NCBI RefSeq assembly: GCF_003389455.1
Contig: NZ_QUAC01000486.1
Span: 1-64,000 of the forward strand
From: Streptomyces inhibens
GTDB taxonomy: Bacteria > Actinomycetota > Actinomycetes > Streptomycetales > Streptomycetaceae
Reading direction: 5' to 3'
DNA length: 64,000 nucleotides
The notes below the pieces were generated by a model that was not told the DNA's origin, made no database searches, and was given only the letters and a program-made list of their open reading frames with translations. This document shows positions 30,702 to 41,058 of the stretch, piece after piece. Within the stretch, counting starts at the first letter, position 1. Each line of letters opens with the position of its first letter. The translations under genes were made by a program, and so were the position numbers.

Positions 30702-32298
30702 ATGGCGAGCAAGACGTTCGAGGCTGTGCTGTTTCCCGGGATCGATGTGCGAGTGGAGCGCGTCAGAGACTCCTCCGACGTCCTGGTGGCGGAGGCGGTG
30801 TCCACCGCTTGGCCGGGCCCCGGTGCCCGGACTGTCGGAAACAGGCGAGGCGCATACACAGCACGTACCAACGAAGCGTGGAAGAAAGGCCGTTGGGCTC
30901 GCGCCGGGTCATGGTCCGGCTAAGGGTCCGCCAATACTTCTGCGACCGGAAGAGCTGTTCCCGCAAGACGTTCGTCGAGCAGGTGCCGGGCCTGTCCGAA
31001 CGGCACCGCCGCTCCAGCACCGGGCTGACAGGCTGGCTGCGGTCAATCGCGATCGAGCTCGGCGGACGTCCAGCCGCGCGGCTGTGCCGCCGCCTGAGAC
31101 TGGCCGCGGGCAAGACCCAGCTGCTCAGGCTGTTGACGGCGCCGACGGTGTCGGACCGTGCGCCGCGGGTGCTGGGGGTGGATGAGTTCGCCTTCCGCAA
31201 GGGCTGCACCTACGGCACCGTGCTGGTCGACGTCGAGGCCGGCCGGGTCGTGGACGTGCTGCCCGATCGCACCTCCGAAACGTTCGCGGCCTGGCTCAAG
31301 GGCCATCCCGGAGCCGAGATCATCTGTCGGGACCGGGCCACCGCCTACACCAAGGCGGTCAAGGAAGCCGCCCCGGACGCCCTGGAACTCGCTGATCGCT
31401 GGCACCTGTTGCAGAACCTGTCCGCCGCGGTGGAGAAGACCTGTCACCAGCACCGCGACTGCCTGCGCAAACGTGCCGAGGAGGAGACGGTGACCGAGGT
31501 GCCGGAGCCGCCCCCGATGCTGTTACCGCCCGCGGAACTGCCCCGCGCCCAGATCATCGAACGCACCCGCCACCGCTACGAAGACATCACCGCCTGCTGG
31601 AGAAACACTGGACCGTCAGCGCCATTGCCCGCCGTTTGAACCTTGACCGCAAGACCGTGCGCCGCTTCCGCGACACCGACCTCGACGAGCTGCTGGCCTC
31701 CACCCGCGACCGCTGCCCCAACGGCATCCTGGAGCCGTTCAAGGCGTATCTCAATGGCCGCTTCGCCGAAGCCCAAGGCCAGGTCAGCGGCACCCGACTG
31801 TTCCTGGAGATCCAGGCCCGCGGCTACCGCGGCAGCCGCCAGGTCGTCCGCAAACACCTCGCCGCCCTCCGCGCGGGCACCGCCGAACCGGTTCGGGCCG
31901 ACATCCCGAGCCCTCGCAAGATCACCTCGTGGATCATGTGGCCCCGTGAGACTCTCACCGAGAGCCAGGACGAGCGGTTGCTTCAGGTCCGGCTTGCCTG
32001 TCCGGACATCACCCGGGCCTGCGATCTCGCTCGGGCGTTCGCCGATCTGGTCCGTCACCAACGCGGATACCTGTTGCAGGAGTGGATCCGGCAGGCCGAG
32101 CAGGATACTCCGAAGCCTATGAAGGGCTTCGCCGGCTTCCTCCGCCAAGACCTCGACGCCGCTACCGCTGGGCTGGCCCTGCCCTGGAGTTCCGGGGTCG
32201 TCGAAGGACACGTAAACCGGATTAAAACGCTCAAGCGAGCCATGTCCGGCCGAGCCTCGTTCGAACTCCTCCGGACCCGGATCCTCACCCAGCCATGA
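30702..32298 (+). pseudogene. ISL3-family transposase, frameshifted
   Basis: The reading starts MASKTFEAVLFPGIDVRVE in one frame, moves after about 30 codons to another (CPDCRKQARRIHSTYQRS, a zinc-binding region, then VLGVDEFAFRKGCTYGTVLVD with the first catalytic Asp), and shifts again near 31610. The last part, EGHVNRIKTLKRAMSGRASFELL, is the conserved ISL3 C-terminus. At least two frameshifts separate the parts, so the element cannot move by itself unless a related transposase is supplied. Confidence 0.88.
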
Positions 32299-32411
32299 GC
32301 TTTGACCTGTCGCAGCGAAGGTTGAGCCTTCTCACCGAAGATTGAGCACCGAGTCGCGCGAGACCGAACGGATGGGGGTCGGGTGGGCTTCTGAGGCTCG
32401 TCGCTCCGTGT

Positions 32412-33314
32412 CTACATGAAATCGCCTCTCAGAACACGATCGAGCGCCGCCTGGCCTGCGGGTCCCCATGTCGGCTTGCCGCCAGGAAGACCCCGATCTC
32501 CGTTCTGGCCCATAAGCATGAGGAACAAGCTTTTCAGAGCAGCCAGCCCGCGGGCGCGCCGGATCGTCGCCTCGTCCGCATGCGCGTACACGTCGAAGAA
32601 CCGTGGGGCGGCGCCTGCGGGAAGGACCACCCATGCGGCCGCGAGGTCCCACGCCGGATCGCCGGCGAACATGTCACCGAAGTCGATCACGCCCGACAGT
32701 GTGCCGTCCGAGACGACGACGTTCGCGGGATGAAGGTCACCGTGCACCCATACCGGCGGGCCCTCCCACTCGGGGGCCGCAACGGCATCATCCCAGACGG
32801 CCCGGACCTCGTCGGCAATGCCGCCGGGGGCAACGGCTTGAAAGAAGTGGTCGAAGCCGTCCGTGCACTTCTTGGGGTGAGCGCCGCGGTCCGAACTGGT
32901 CGGCGCCTCGGCGGGTGCCTCCACATGGAGCGCCCTGAGGAAGCCCGCCAGCGTGTCGGCGGCATGGTCGCCGCGGCTGATCGAGGTGTGGTCCAGTGGC
33001 TCGCCAGGAACCCACGTCATGATGGTCCAGGGCCTCGGGAAGCGTGCGGACGGTTCACCGGTCCGCACAGGGCTCGGGACCGGGAGCGGCAGGCGCGGGG
33101 CCAGGACGGGCAGCCATCGGCACTCCTTGCGTTGGAGATCCGGGGCACGTTCTGTACGCGGCGTGCGCACGGCCAACTTGTCACCAAGGCGCCACTGTTG
33201 GTTGTCCCATCCGCCCGCTACCTCACGGATGGCCAGCCCTGCAAGATCCGGATGCTGCTCCTGCAGCAGGTCGTGGACCAGGTCTGCGGTGATCTCGATC
33301 TCGGAGTCGGTCAT
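32412..33314 (-). CDS. APH-family phosphotransferase (transposon passenger)
   Basis: The 300-residue protein has the aminoglycoside/macrolide phosphotransferase fold. Catalytic loop VHGDLHPANVVV lies near residue 195, followed by the metal-binding GVIDFGDMFAGDP. WTIMTWVPGEPLDH near 110 is the hinge segment. The start MTDSEIEI at 33314 is chosen since the longer frame runs into the repeat that frames the cassette. It is intact while the transposase beside it is broken. It could inactivate an antibiotic by phosphorylation, but the fold also serves other small molecules, so a resistance phenotype is unproven. Confidence 0.87.
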   Translation of the reverse strand: MTDSEIEITADLVHDLLQEQHPDLAGLAIREVAGGWDNQQWRLGDKLAVRTPRTERAPDLQRKECRWLPVLAPRLPLPVPSPVRTGEPSARFPRPWTIMTWVPGEPLDHTSISRGDHAADTLAGFLRALHVEAPAEAPTSSDRGAHPKKCTDGFDHFFQAVAPGGIADEVRAVWDDAVAAPEWEGPPVWVHGDLHPANVVVSDGTLSGVIDFGDMFAGDPAWDLAAAWVVLPAGAAPRFFDVYAHADEATIRRARGLAALKSLFLMLMGQNGDRGLPGGKPTWGPAGQAALDRVLRGDFM

Positions 33315-33455
33315 ACGAAGCCACAGTACTGGGGCAGGCGAAGCGGCTCTCGCTCTCCGGGAGACCGTCTCCCCAGACAGCCAGACCCCAAAAGCCACTC
33401 AACCTTCGCTGCGAGAGGTCAAGCCTCACGGAACTGCGGACAGAGCCAGATTCAA

Positions 33456-34183
33456 ACATCCCCATCAACCCGTCCCTCGGCTACGCCGAGAACTTCTTCC
33501 ACATGTGCTTCGGCGACGTTCCTGCCCCCGAGGTGGTGCGCTGCTTCGAGGCCTCGCTGATCCCCTACGCCGAACACAACGCCTCGACGTTCACCGCCCG
33601 GGTGGTCGCCTCCACTCTCTCCGACCTCTACAGCGGGGTGACGGCGGCGATCGGCGCGCTGAAGGGACCTCTGCACGGTGGTGCCAACGAAGCCGTGATG
33701 CACATGCTCCAGGAGATCGGCGACCCCGGCCGGGCCGGACATTGGCTGGACGAGGCCCTCGCCGCCAAGTGCAAGACCGTGGGCTTCGGCCACTGTGTCT
33801 ACAAGCATGGGGACTTCCGCGTGGCGATCATGCAGGAGGCCACGGACCGGCTCGTCGCGCAGGCCGCCGACCCCGAGGCCAAGCGGCTCGCCGCCCTGCA
33901 TACGGCGTTGCGCGAGGCGATGGCCTCCCGCAAGGGCATCGAACCGAACCTCGACCACCCGGCGGGCTTCGCGTACCACCTCATGGGCTTCGACACTCCC
34001 TCCCTCACCCCGCTCTTCGTGATGAGCCGCATCACCGGCTGGACCGCCCACATCACCGAGCAGCTCGACCACAACGCGCTCATCCGGCCCCTGGCCTCGT
34101 ACACGGGTGCAACAGCGGGAGCTCCCGACAGGGTCCTAGGCAGCCGTCCAACGGCCACCCCAGTTGATGTGGACACTTCGTGA
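33456..34183 (+). pseudogene. Citrate/2-methylcitrate synthase, N-terminus lost
   Basis: The frame encodes the second half of a citrate synthase-fold enzyme: EHNASTFTARVVASTLSDLY, LKGPLHGGANEAV with an active-site His, [11 protein letters not shown] (usually GFGHRVYK), and [11 protein letters not shown]. The first half, about 190 residues, is missing at the ISL3 junction and not seen on its other side. Homology ends near 34110 (IRPLASYTG), and the last 24 codons look unrelated. Both ends are therefore lost. Confidence 0.85.
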
Positions 34184-34200
34184 AGCGCGATCATGGGGGC

Positions 34201-34701
34201 ATGAGGAACGGAGAGGCGAACGGCCCGGTGGCGTGTCCCGGATGCCAGACGCGGGAGAACGTGCCAGTGGGCGAGGCACGTACAGACAGAGGGGAACGGC
34301 GCGAGGACCTGACGATCAAGCTCGCGTCGGCACCGAAGGACACCGGTAACGGCTGCATACACGTCGTCGAGGGCATCGTGCTCGCCTTGGTGGCCGGCCT
34401 CGCCGGGAAGTATTTTGCCGACGAACGGGACCTGCCGTGGCTCACGGCCGTTGGCGTCGTCGTCGCGGTGCTCATCGTGGTGGCCACGATCGCCATCGTC
34501 CGTGGCGAGACCCGGGACGCACGGCGGGCTCAGGACGGAGCGGCCCGTGCGGCCGCACTCACCGCCGAGGCGCGCTTCTGCTACACCTGCCAGGGCGTGT
34601 TTTACCCGTCCGGGTACCCATCGCCGGGGATCGTGACGCCGGAGCAGTTCCGCCAGCATGTGCGGACGGCAGCCGGCCATGACCCATCGGACAGGCCCTA
34701 G
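34201..34701 (+). CDS. Small membrane protein with zinc-ribbon-like ends
   Basis: The 166-residue protein is not assigned to a known family. It begins [20 protein letters not shown], giving one CxxC pair. It has two close membrane segments ([18 protein letters not shown] and [21 protein letters not shown]) and a second CxxC in [13 protein letters not shown]. The two CxxC pairs could form one zinc site with the membrane hairpin between them. A GTG 7 codons upstream is an alternative start. It is flanked by mobile-element debris and looks intact. Confidence 0.65.
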   Translation: MRNGEANGPVACPGCQTRENVPVGEARTDRGERREDLTIKLASAPKDTGNGCIHVVEGIVLALVAGLAGKYFADERDLPWLTAVGVVVAVLIVVATIAIVRGETRDARRAQDGAARAAALTAEARFCYTCQGVFYPSGYPSPGIVTPEQFRQHVRTAAGHDPSDRP

Positions 34702-34725
34702 AAGACTAGTTCGGGGTGGGTGGGC

Positions 34726-34990
34726 ATGAACTCCGGTCGGCGGCGGGAGAGATGGGCGTGGTTCGTTCGCTCGTCTCGCTCGTGGAGGTGGCTGGTGCCA
34801 TCGGTGGCTGGTTTGCTGGAGGCTCGGGAGGAGTGGGTCCGGGAAGAGATCGTGCGGTTGCGGGAGGAGGCCGAGCGGGTGCAGGCCGCGCTCGGCGACG
34901 CGGAACGCGCGCTTCAGCGGCTGGCAGACGCCCGTGCAACGGTGGTCGAGGTACTGGCCGAGCCGCCTTTTGCAGTCGCGGAGTCGGCGC
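34726..34990 (+). pseudogene. Coiled-coil protein fragment, cut by an IS remnant
   Basis: After about 30 residues the frame gives [20 protein letters not shown], a strongly charged heptad-like coil ending in [12 protein letters not shown]. The same layout, followed by a winged helix, occurs in the leftward protein at 43756-44180. Beyond 34990 the frame only reads the opposite strand of an IS5-type transposase, so the gene is truncated. Confidence 0.55.
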
Positions 34991-35049
34991 CGGGCGCGGT
35001 GACAGGGTCGCCGGTGCCGTGGCGGGCCGAGGGCACGGCGGCGTCCGGC

Positions 35050-35950
35050 CAGGCGGCCGCTCATGAGCATGGTCATCGACCACAGCACCATGGCCTCGTG
35101 CATGGCGGGCAGCGTCTCGTAGTCGCGCACCAGGCCGCGCGAGCACATCAGCCAGCTCAGCGTTCTTTCCACCACCCACCTGCGCGGAAGCACCACGAAC
35201 CCCGTCGTGTCGTCGGTGCGTTTGACGATCTGAAGGGTGAGCCGGAGTTTCTCGGCCGCCCAGTCGCCAGGCGCCCGGTATAGCCGCCGTCCGCCCGCAC
35301 CAGGCGGATGGAGAAGCACGTCTTGCGCAGCCGCTCCAGCAGCTGGGCGGCGGCGTCGCGGTCCTGCACGCTTGCCGCGGTCACGAGCACGGCCAGGACC
35401 AGGCCGAGGCAGTCCACCACGACGTGCCGCTTGCGGCCGCCCGCCTTCTTCCCGCCGTCCCACCCGGATGGCGGGCGGGGGATGTTCGCCGCCGCCCGCA
35501 CCGATTGCGAGTCCACGATCGCGGCCGTCGGTCCGGTGAGCGGCCTTCCTTCTCCTGGACCTTGCCACGCAGCCGGTTGTGGAGCTCGGCGAGCAGACCC
35601 GTCACCTGCCTGCGGCGGGCGAAAGCATGCACGCGCCGATACGGCGGGAAGTCCGCGGGCAGGTTGGCCCACTTGACTCCGTTGTCCACGACATGGCGGA
35701 CCGCGTCGAGCATGACACGGTGGCAGTACCCCTCCGGCCAGCCACCCCGCCCCTCCAGCCATGCCGGCAGCGGCAACACCGCCCGGACGACCTGCCACTC
35801 CGCTTCCGTGATGTCGGAGCCGTAGCACGGGATCCGGTCCGGGTGGTCCGCGGCGTTGCCGAATCTGTGCGCGAGACAACCGCACAGCGACACGCGGGAG
35901 TTGGACGCGGTGGGCAGGCTCACGCAAGACTTCAGCAACAGGGCCTCCTT
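35050..35950 (-). pseudogene. IS5-family transposase remnant, multiply frameshifted
   Basis: Read leftward, CYGSDITEAEWQVVRAVLPLPAW opens the gene. After a shift, [21 protein letters not shown] and [20 protein letters not shown] hold the first catalytic Asp. A last shift gives [25 protein letters not shown] with the catalytic Glu. At least two frame changes break it. I could not place inverted repeats with confidence, so the outer limits are approximate. Confidence 0.85.
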
Positions 35951-36415
35951 GGCGCTCGATTGGCTTCGCAACCCCGAGCTACCAAGGGGCCCTCCTCGCA
36001 TGCCCCGGCCCCGCACGATCACCCGATCCAGAACCCTGTTGCATCAGACAACTGCGCTGACCGGTAGGTGGAAGGCTTCTCAGAGGACGGCACCGGCTTT
36101 GACCACGTGCCGGAGGACGGTCGAACTCCTATTGAGGCAACCACGCGAGCTTGCCACCACGACCAACGCCCTGGAGGCTGATCGTCGAAAAGCTCAGCGT
36201 CGCCCGCCCTGCGCGGCCTGCGCGCCTGCTTGCTCAAAGCGGCCGCCGGACGGCGGGGGCCGGGCGGATCCGCATGACAGCCTGCTCGACCCCTCTTGCC
36301 GCATATGCGCAGGACGCCAGTGTCTGAGCACTGAAGTGGTTTCCCAATGGAGAAGTCAAGCCGCTGAGCCTGTGCTGAGCTCCAGTGAACCGCGTCCGGG
36401 CAGGGCTGGCGTTGA

Positions 36416-36904
36416 TCAGCGGGTCGGGAAGGAAGCGAGAGCAAGATCCCACTGGTCAGCTGCGTGAAGGAGGGCAGCCTTATCCTGCCGCACCTCCACG
36501 ACGTACTGGTAAATGTCCCCTCCGCCATCACCCTGCCGCCATGGGGGTGCCGCTTCCAAGGACAGGTGAACGCGAATTGCCGCTCCACCCTCACTGTGGT
36601 CGGCGAGGCTAAAGGCCAGGACCGGCTCGACGAACCATGTGTCCGGAGACAACTCGCCTTCGGCGTCAGGTCTGTTCACAGCCACCTTCCCCGATGCCAC
36701 CGCTCGCAGCCAGTCGGCCACCTCGCGCGCCTCATCGGTCAGCAGACACGGATCTGTAAAGGACCAGCTGCCCTCGGGAGTTGTCACTGTGCCGCCGATG
36801 ACTAGCCAGTTGTCGTCGTAACGGTCGCCCTGGGCTGCGGGGAATTGATAGCGCAGCGGGTGGAGTTCGACACTGCCTGCGTGATCGCTCAATAGCACTG
36901 CCAA
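36416..36904 (-). CDS. WapI-like hypothetical protein
   Basis: The 162-residue protein reads [20 protein letters not shown], then [17 protein letters not shown] followed by [30 protein letters not shown] and [12 protein letters not shown]. This order of Trp/Pro landmarks fits the WapI family, first named for an immunity protein of a contact-dependent toxin but widespread in Streptomyces as stand-alone genes. No toxin gene is adjacent. The 36010-36415 stretch beside it holds no recognised gene. Confidence 0.65.
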   Translation of the reverse strand: MAVLLSDHAGSVELHPLRYQFPAAQGDRYDDNWLVIGGTVTTPEGSWSFTDPCLLTDEAREVADWLRAVASGKVAVNRPDAEGELSPDTWFVEPVLAFSLADHSEGGAAIRVHLSLEAAPPWRQGDGGGDIYQYVVEVRQDKAALLHAADQWDLALASFPTR

Positions 36905-36949
36905 AGGATGTCACGGGCCTTCCCGGCTCCGCCCAGCGCGGGCCAACGG

Positions 36950-37561
36950 TCACGGCGACGCCGTGACCGGCGGTGGTATGACCTCGTATAGGCGCCGGTC
37001 ACGGATCAGGGCCCAAAGGACGTTGACGCGGCGGCGGGCGAGGGCGAGGACAGCTTGGACGTGTCGCTTGCCTTCGCTCCGCTTGGGTTCGTAGAAGATT
37101 CGCGAATTGGGGTCGTAGCGGATGTTCATCAGGGCGGATATGTAGAAGACGCGCTGGAGACCGCGGTGGTAATGCCGGGGCCGGTGGAGGTTGCCGCTCA
37201 TTTCCTGAGTCGTACGGTGCCGGCGCTAGTCCGGCAAAAGCAGCAAGCCGGTCCGGGGTCGCGAAGAAGGCGATGCCGCTGCCGACCCCTGCGAGGAACT
37301 CTGCACCGAGGAGCGGTCCGATGCCCGGCATGCTCGTGATGACCTCTGCACGGTCGTGGGCTCGGAAGCGGTCCTCGATGAGCCGGTCGATCGCCGCGAC
37401 CTTCTCGTTCAGCACCCGTACGTCCTCGGCAAGGGTCCGCACCAGCTGTGCGATGACCGCTTCGCCGGGTACTGCGGTGTGCTGCTGCTTGGCGGCACCG
37501 ACCGCCGTCGCCGCGAGTTCCTCGGGGCTGCGGACGCCACGGGCTCGGAGCCAGCGCGTCA
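36950..37561 (-). pseudogene. IS110-family transposase, 3' remnant
   Basis: The leftward reading gives LAEDVRVLNEKVAAIDRLIE, then ITSMPGIGPLLGAEFLAGVG, the helix-hairpin-helix of the IS110 C-terminal domain, and FAGLAPAPYDSGNERQ. A frameshift follows, after which RGLQRVFYISALMNIRYDP continues to the end. The N-terminal catalytic domain is missing; the fragment begins where the LysR gene ends. Confidence 0.85.
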
Positions 37562-38473
37562 CTTTGTCGTCGGGGCTTGGCTGCTGATGGCCGCTGCGGC
37601 GTGTTGCAGCTCGGTGAGGACCGTCTGGACGGCTGTGCGCGCGGTACGTTCGGGGCGGTGGAGTGCGTCGATGTGGCGCCTTGCGTGGACGCCGGCCAGC
37701 GGTCTGAGGGTCACCTCAGGGTGCGGGCGGGCGGTCCAGCGTGGCATCAGGGCGATTCCGGCGCCGGCCGCCACGACGTCGGCGACCACGGAGAATTCGT
37801 TGATGCGGTGGGCGAGGTGAAGTCGGCGGCCGGCCGCGGCGGCGATGGCCTCGATGGTGGCCATGAGCGGGAAGCCGTCGTGGACGGTGATCCAGGGCTC
37901 GTCGGCCACGTCGCGGGGGGTCAGCTGTGTCTTGGCGGTCAGGGGGTGGCCGGAGGGCAGCGCGACGTCGAGGGGTTCGTGCAGTAGGGCGGTGGCGGAC
38001 ACGGTCCGCGGCCATGGCGCGGCATGGTCGAGCCGATGAGCGAGGACGATGTCGTACTCGCGGGTCAGGGGCGGGAAGTCGCCCTGGGCGACGTCCTCGT
38101 CGGCGAACGCGAGCTGAGGGGAGCCGGGTGCGGCCAGGGCCTGTAGCAGGCGGGGCAGGAAGGCTGCGGCGGCGCTGTGGAAGGCCGCCACTGACACCAG
38201 GGCGTCGGTTTGGCCGAGGAACTCCTCAACGCTGTGGTGGGCTCGGGCCAGGGCGGTCTCGACCTCGATCGCGGCGTCGGCCAGAGCCCGTCCGGCGGGG
38301 GTGAGCACGAGTCGCCGGCCCTCGCGCTCGGTGAGCGGGACCGGGACCGAGCGCTGCAGCAGCCGCAGCTGCTGAGAGATCGCCGAGGGGGTAACCATCA
38401 GCGCCTCGGCCGCGGCCGTGACGCTGCCCAGCTCGCCCAGCTCACGCAGGACCCGTAGTTGTCTCTCATCCAC
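37559..38473 (-). CDS. LysR-family transcriptional regulator
   Basis: The 304-residue protein starts with the LysR helix-turn-helix (RQLRVLRELGELGSVTAAAEAL, then SAISQQLRLLQRSV). An effector-binding domain follows (about 90-295, with LPSGHPLTAKTQL). A GTG start at 38473 is used. It is divergent from a DMT transporter gene with an 81-bp gap holding a palindrome, so it likely controls that exporter. Its 3' end abuts the IS110 remnant, which may have trimmed the neighbouring DNA but left this frame whole. Confidence 0.9.
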   Translation of the reverse strand: MDERQLRVLRELGELGSVTAAAEALMVTPSAISQQLRLLQRSVPVPLTEREGRRLVLTPAGRALADAAIEVETALARAHHSVEEFLGQTDALVSVAAFHSAAAAFLPRLLQALAAPGSPQLAFADEDVAQGDFPPLTREYDIVLAHRLDHAAPWPRTVSATALLHEPLDVALPSGHPLTAKTQLTPRDVADEPWITVHDGFPLMATIEAIAAAAGRRLHLAHRINEFSVVADVVAAGAGIALMPRWTARPHPEVTLRPLAGVHARRHIDALHRPERTARTAVQTVLTELQHAAAAISSQAPTTK

Positions 38474-38480
38474 GCCAATA

Positions 38481-38497
38481 CTTTAGTGCTACTAAAG
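38481..38497. promoter_or_regulatory. LysR operator between regulator and transporter
   Basis: CTTTAGTGCTACTAAAG is a 6-bp perfect inverted repeat with a 5-bp centre. It contains a T-N11-A pattern, the LysR box, and lies between the divergent starts. Confidence 0.72.
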
Positions 38498-38554
38498 ATC
38501 TGGTTGAGAAAGTGGCCCTTGGCTTCATTGTTCCGGTCGGAGACCGTAGAACGC

Positions 38555-39499
38555 ATGCCCGACACACGCCGCACCGATCTGGTGCTCCTGATGGTCGCTT
38601 TGGTCTGGGGTTCCAGCTATCTGACGGCGAAGACAGCTGCGGACGCCGCCCCGATCCTGGTGGTGCTCTTCATGCGCTACCTGCTGTCGGCAGTGGCGAG
38701 CATCGTCCTCGTCCTGGCCACCGCGCGCCGACGGCGGGGCCGCTGGACGCCGGAGGAGGTCCGCATCGGATCGGTTCTGGGCCTGACCCAGACGGCGGTC
38801 CTGGTGCTGGAGATGTATGGCGTGGCGCAGACCAGCGCTGCAAACGCGGGGCTGCTCATCAGCCTGACCCTGGTGATCACCCCGCTGCTGGACCGCTCGG
38901 GCGGCCGCAGCAGGGTGCCGCCGCGGTTCTTCCTCGCTGCCGGCGTGTGCGTAGTAGCCATCGGCCTGCTCACTTCGGGACACGGTCTGCACGCTCCCGG
39001 GATAGGCGACGGCCTGATGCTGGCCGCTGCTGTGGTCCGGGCCGGCCACGTGGCCTTGGTCGGACGGCTCACCGCGGGTCGTGCACTTCGGCCGCTGCAG
39101 CTGACGACTGTGCAGACCGTCGTCGGGACGATGCTGTGCCTCGCACCGTCCGCCGCGGGCGGTCTGCCGATTCTGGCTCACGCCACCGCTGGCACTTGGT
39201 CCCAGTTGGTTTATCTCGCCCTGTTCTGCAGCGTGTTCGCCTTCCTTGCCCAGACCTGGGCCATCCAGCGCACCTCCGCGAGCAGAGCCAGTCTCGTCCT
39301 GGGTACCGAACCCGTCTGGGCGGTCGCCGTCGGAATCGTCCTCGGAGGCGAGCGGCTGACCGCACTCGCGGCGCTCGGCGCGGGGCTGATGGTCGCTGGG
39401 ACGTATTGGGGCCAGGCCATCGAACGTGCCCACCGTCACTCCATGACAGAGTCGAAAGAGAGCAGCACATGCCCGACCACGGTACCTACCAGCGCCTGA
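38555..39499 (+). CDS. EamA/DMT-family transporter
   Basis: The 314-residue membrane protein has about ten hydrophobic segments in two EamA repeats. The first starts LVLLMVALVWGSSYLTAKTA; the second includes LVYLALFCSVFAFLAQTWAI and VWAVAVGIVLGGERL. The family exports amino acids, metabolites or drugs. The start at 38555 is taken from GGAG upstream and the beginning of the first helix. It is under a divergent LysR regulator. Its 3' end overlaps the start of a broken YbaK-type gene, suggesting a former two-gene operon. Confidence 0.9.
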   Translation: MPDTRRTDLVLLMVALVWGSSYLTAKTAADAAPILVVLFMRYLLSAVASIVLVLATARRRRGRWTPEEVRIGSVLGLTQTAVLVLEMYGVAQTSAANAGLLISLTLVITPLLDRSGGRSRVPPRFFLAAGVCVVAIGLLTSGHGLHAPGIGDGLMLAAAVVRAGHVALVGRLTAGRALRPLQLTTVQTVVGTMLCLAPSAAGGLPILAHATAGTWSQLVYLALFCSVFAFLAQTWAIQRTSASRASLVLGTEPVWAVAVGIVLGGERLTALAALGAGLMVAGTYWGQAIERAHRHSMTESKESSTCPTTVPTSA

Positions 39500-39963
39500 T
39501 GTCCCTGCTTGATCGCACCGCGATTGCGTAGCGGCTCATCGGCCACGAGCCCGAGGGCGTCACCGAGGCCGTCAGCGCGCTACGTGGACATCCCGTCTCC
39601 CAGGCGGCCAAGTGCCTGATTCTCAGGGCCAAGCTCGACCGCCGCACCACCCGTCACGTACTCGCCGTCGTGCCGGGGGACCGGCGCGTCGGCCTCGACG
39701 CTGTCCGCGCATTGTTCGCAGCCCGCTACGTCGGCGTCAGCGATGCCGCCAGTGCTGAACGTCTGGCCATGCCGTCCCCGGCACGGTTCTGCCGTTCAGC
39801 TTTGACCCTCAGCTTGATCTCGTCGCCGACCCGGAGGTCATCGCCCAGCCTGAGCTCTACTTCAAGCCGCACGTCTCGACCAGTCGCTGGACATCTCGGC
39901 GAAGGATTACCAGCAGCTCGCCGAACCGCGCATCGCACCTTTCGCCGCCCCCCGCTCGGCCTG
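39469..39963 (+). pseudogene. YbaK/prolyl-tRNA-deacylase-type protein, broken
   Basis: The frame begins MPDHGTYQRLMSLLDRTAIA and meets TAG at 39529. It continues as RLIGHEPEGVTEAVSALRGH and AAKCLILRAKLDRRTTRHVL, typical of the YbaK/EbsC editing domain. Two frameshifts follow before the recognisable ending SLDISAKDYQQLAEPRIAPF. One stop and two shifts make it a clear pseudogene. From 39964 to 40408 I see only short non-coding frames. Confidence 0.75.
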
Positions 39964-40408
39964 ATCCGCGATACATGCCGCCAGGCAGTCACCTTCGCGG
40001 GCTTGTTCGGCGCCTTGGCCGGTGTGTCCGGCGACTTGCGACTCTGTTCGTCTGCCTGGCCCGGAGATGGTGGGCACCGCTCTGACTGGTCTCAGCGGCC
40101 GGGCCCACTCAAGTGCCCGCCGGACCTGGCCCTCCCCTCATGAGGGGAAGAAACATGACGGACGAAGACGTAACCGCGCCCGCTTGGAGCGTGACCGTCG
40201 GGCGCAGGATTGGAAGTCCGTGGAGGTCGACACCTGCGCGTATCGGTGTCACCGGTTCTACTGTCCTGGATCATCGGCGCGGCAGGCACCATCGTCTCCA
40301 ATCCGCTGTGGAGGAGTTTTGTGGGCTGAGGTGTTTGCAACCTCGCATGATCCAACTCGCCCTGCGATACCCACGCCATGCCGCGGGAGGCTGCCGTGGC
40401 GAGTTCGA

Positions 40409-40760
40409 TCACCGCTCAGTGCCTGGCGTCCAAGAGCGGTGCAGCTGGTATCTCGGGCTGCGCTTCGGGCAGCCCGAGATAGTCACGCACCGCGGCGTTG
40501 TCCCCAGTGGCGTCCGCGAGGCGTGCGGCGCTGTCGAAGGCGCGGGCCTGGATTCGCTCGATCTCCGCTTGGGCGTCGTCGATTGGGTACCGACGTCCAT
40601 GAGCATCCGGACTCCGGTTTCGGCGGACAGCACACCGGCGGTCACGCCCTTGACCACCTCGGCGAGGACGGCGGCGTGGTCGGTGGGGGTGTGCGGTCTC
40701 CATGCCTGCCGGGACCGGGCCGGTTGGGTTTCGGTGCGAGGGGCCGGACAGGGCAAGTTC
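40409..40760 (-). pseudogene. Phage portal protein C-terminal remnant
   Basis: In two frames the leftward strand reads LAEVVKGVTAGVLSAETGVR and then IDDAQAEIERIQARAFDSAA, followed by LADATGDNAAVRDYL. This is the C-terminal tail of SPP1-type portal proteins from actinophages. The rest of the gene is absent and a frameshift joins the two parts. Confidence 0.6.
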
Positions 40761-40812
40761 GGGCGGAGGTTCCTGAACCCCCGGCGGGTCCGGGCGGGGG
40801 TGAGCCGACCGC

Positions 40813-40917
40813 ACCGCCGACTACGGCGCCTTCCAGGACGCGGCCCGCGGCCGGAGCGACCTCGTGAGGATCGAGCGGCGCTGGGAGGACATCCTGCGGA
40901 TCATGGACTGTCCGTCA
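40813..40917 (+). pseudogene. Tn3-family transposase fragment
   Basis: A short open stretch reads RTADYGAFQDAARGRSDLV then RIERRWEDILRIM, which resembles the region of Tn3-type transposases around the RWDDLLRV motif. Only about 35 codons remain, with no ends recognised. From here to 41058 nothing else is seen. Confidence 0.5.
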
Positions 40918-41058
40918 GTGCATCCGTATTCGTGTCGATCCTGTGCATCTTTGCAGTCGAGGGCATGGAATCCGGACGAGGCTGCCCATCTCGCCGTGTA
41001 GCGCCTGTCTATGCCGTGATAGCACGGAGTAATCCGATTCGAGGGAGGCTACGACCGC

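Larger units (their letters stand above)
30626..33447. mobile_element. ISL3-family transposon carrying a phosphotransferase gene
   Basis: Perfect 22-bp terminal inverted repeats (left GGCTCTGTCCGCAGTTCCGT) bound a 2822-bp element. The 8-bp target AGATTCAA is duplicated at 30618-30625 and 33448-33455, the length expected for ISL3. Contents are a broken transposase (30702-32298) and an APH-family gene on the other strand (32412-33314). A 25-bp inverted repeat with one mismatch (32302-32326 and 33398-33422) frames the APH cassette. This fits a transporter IS, meaning an IS with a passenger gene. Confidence 0.9.

Noticed and set aside
32412-33314. APH gene as self-resistance of the biosynthetic cluster
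   Set aside because: It lies inside an ISL3 transposon with its own target duplication, 7 kb beyond the cluster edge, and lacks the SARP operator. Its arrival was independent.
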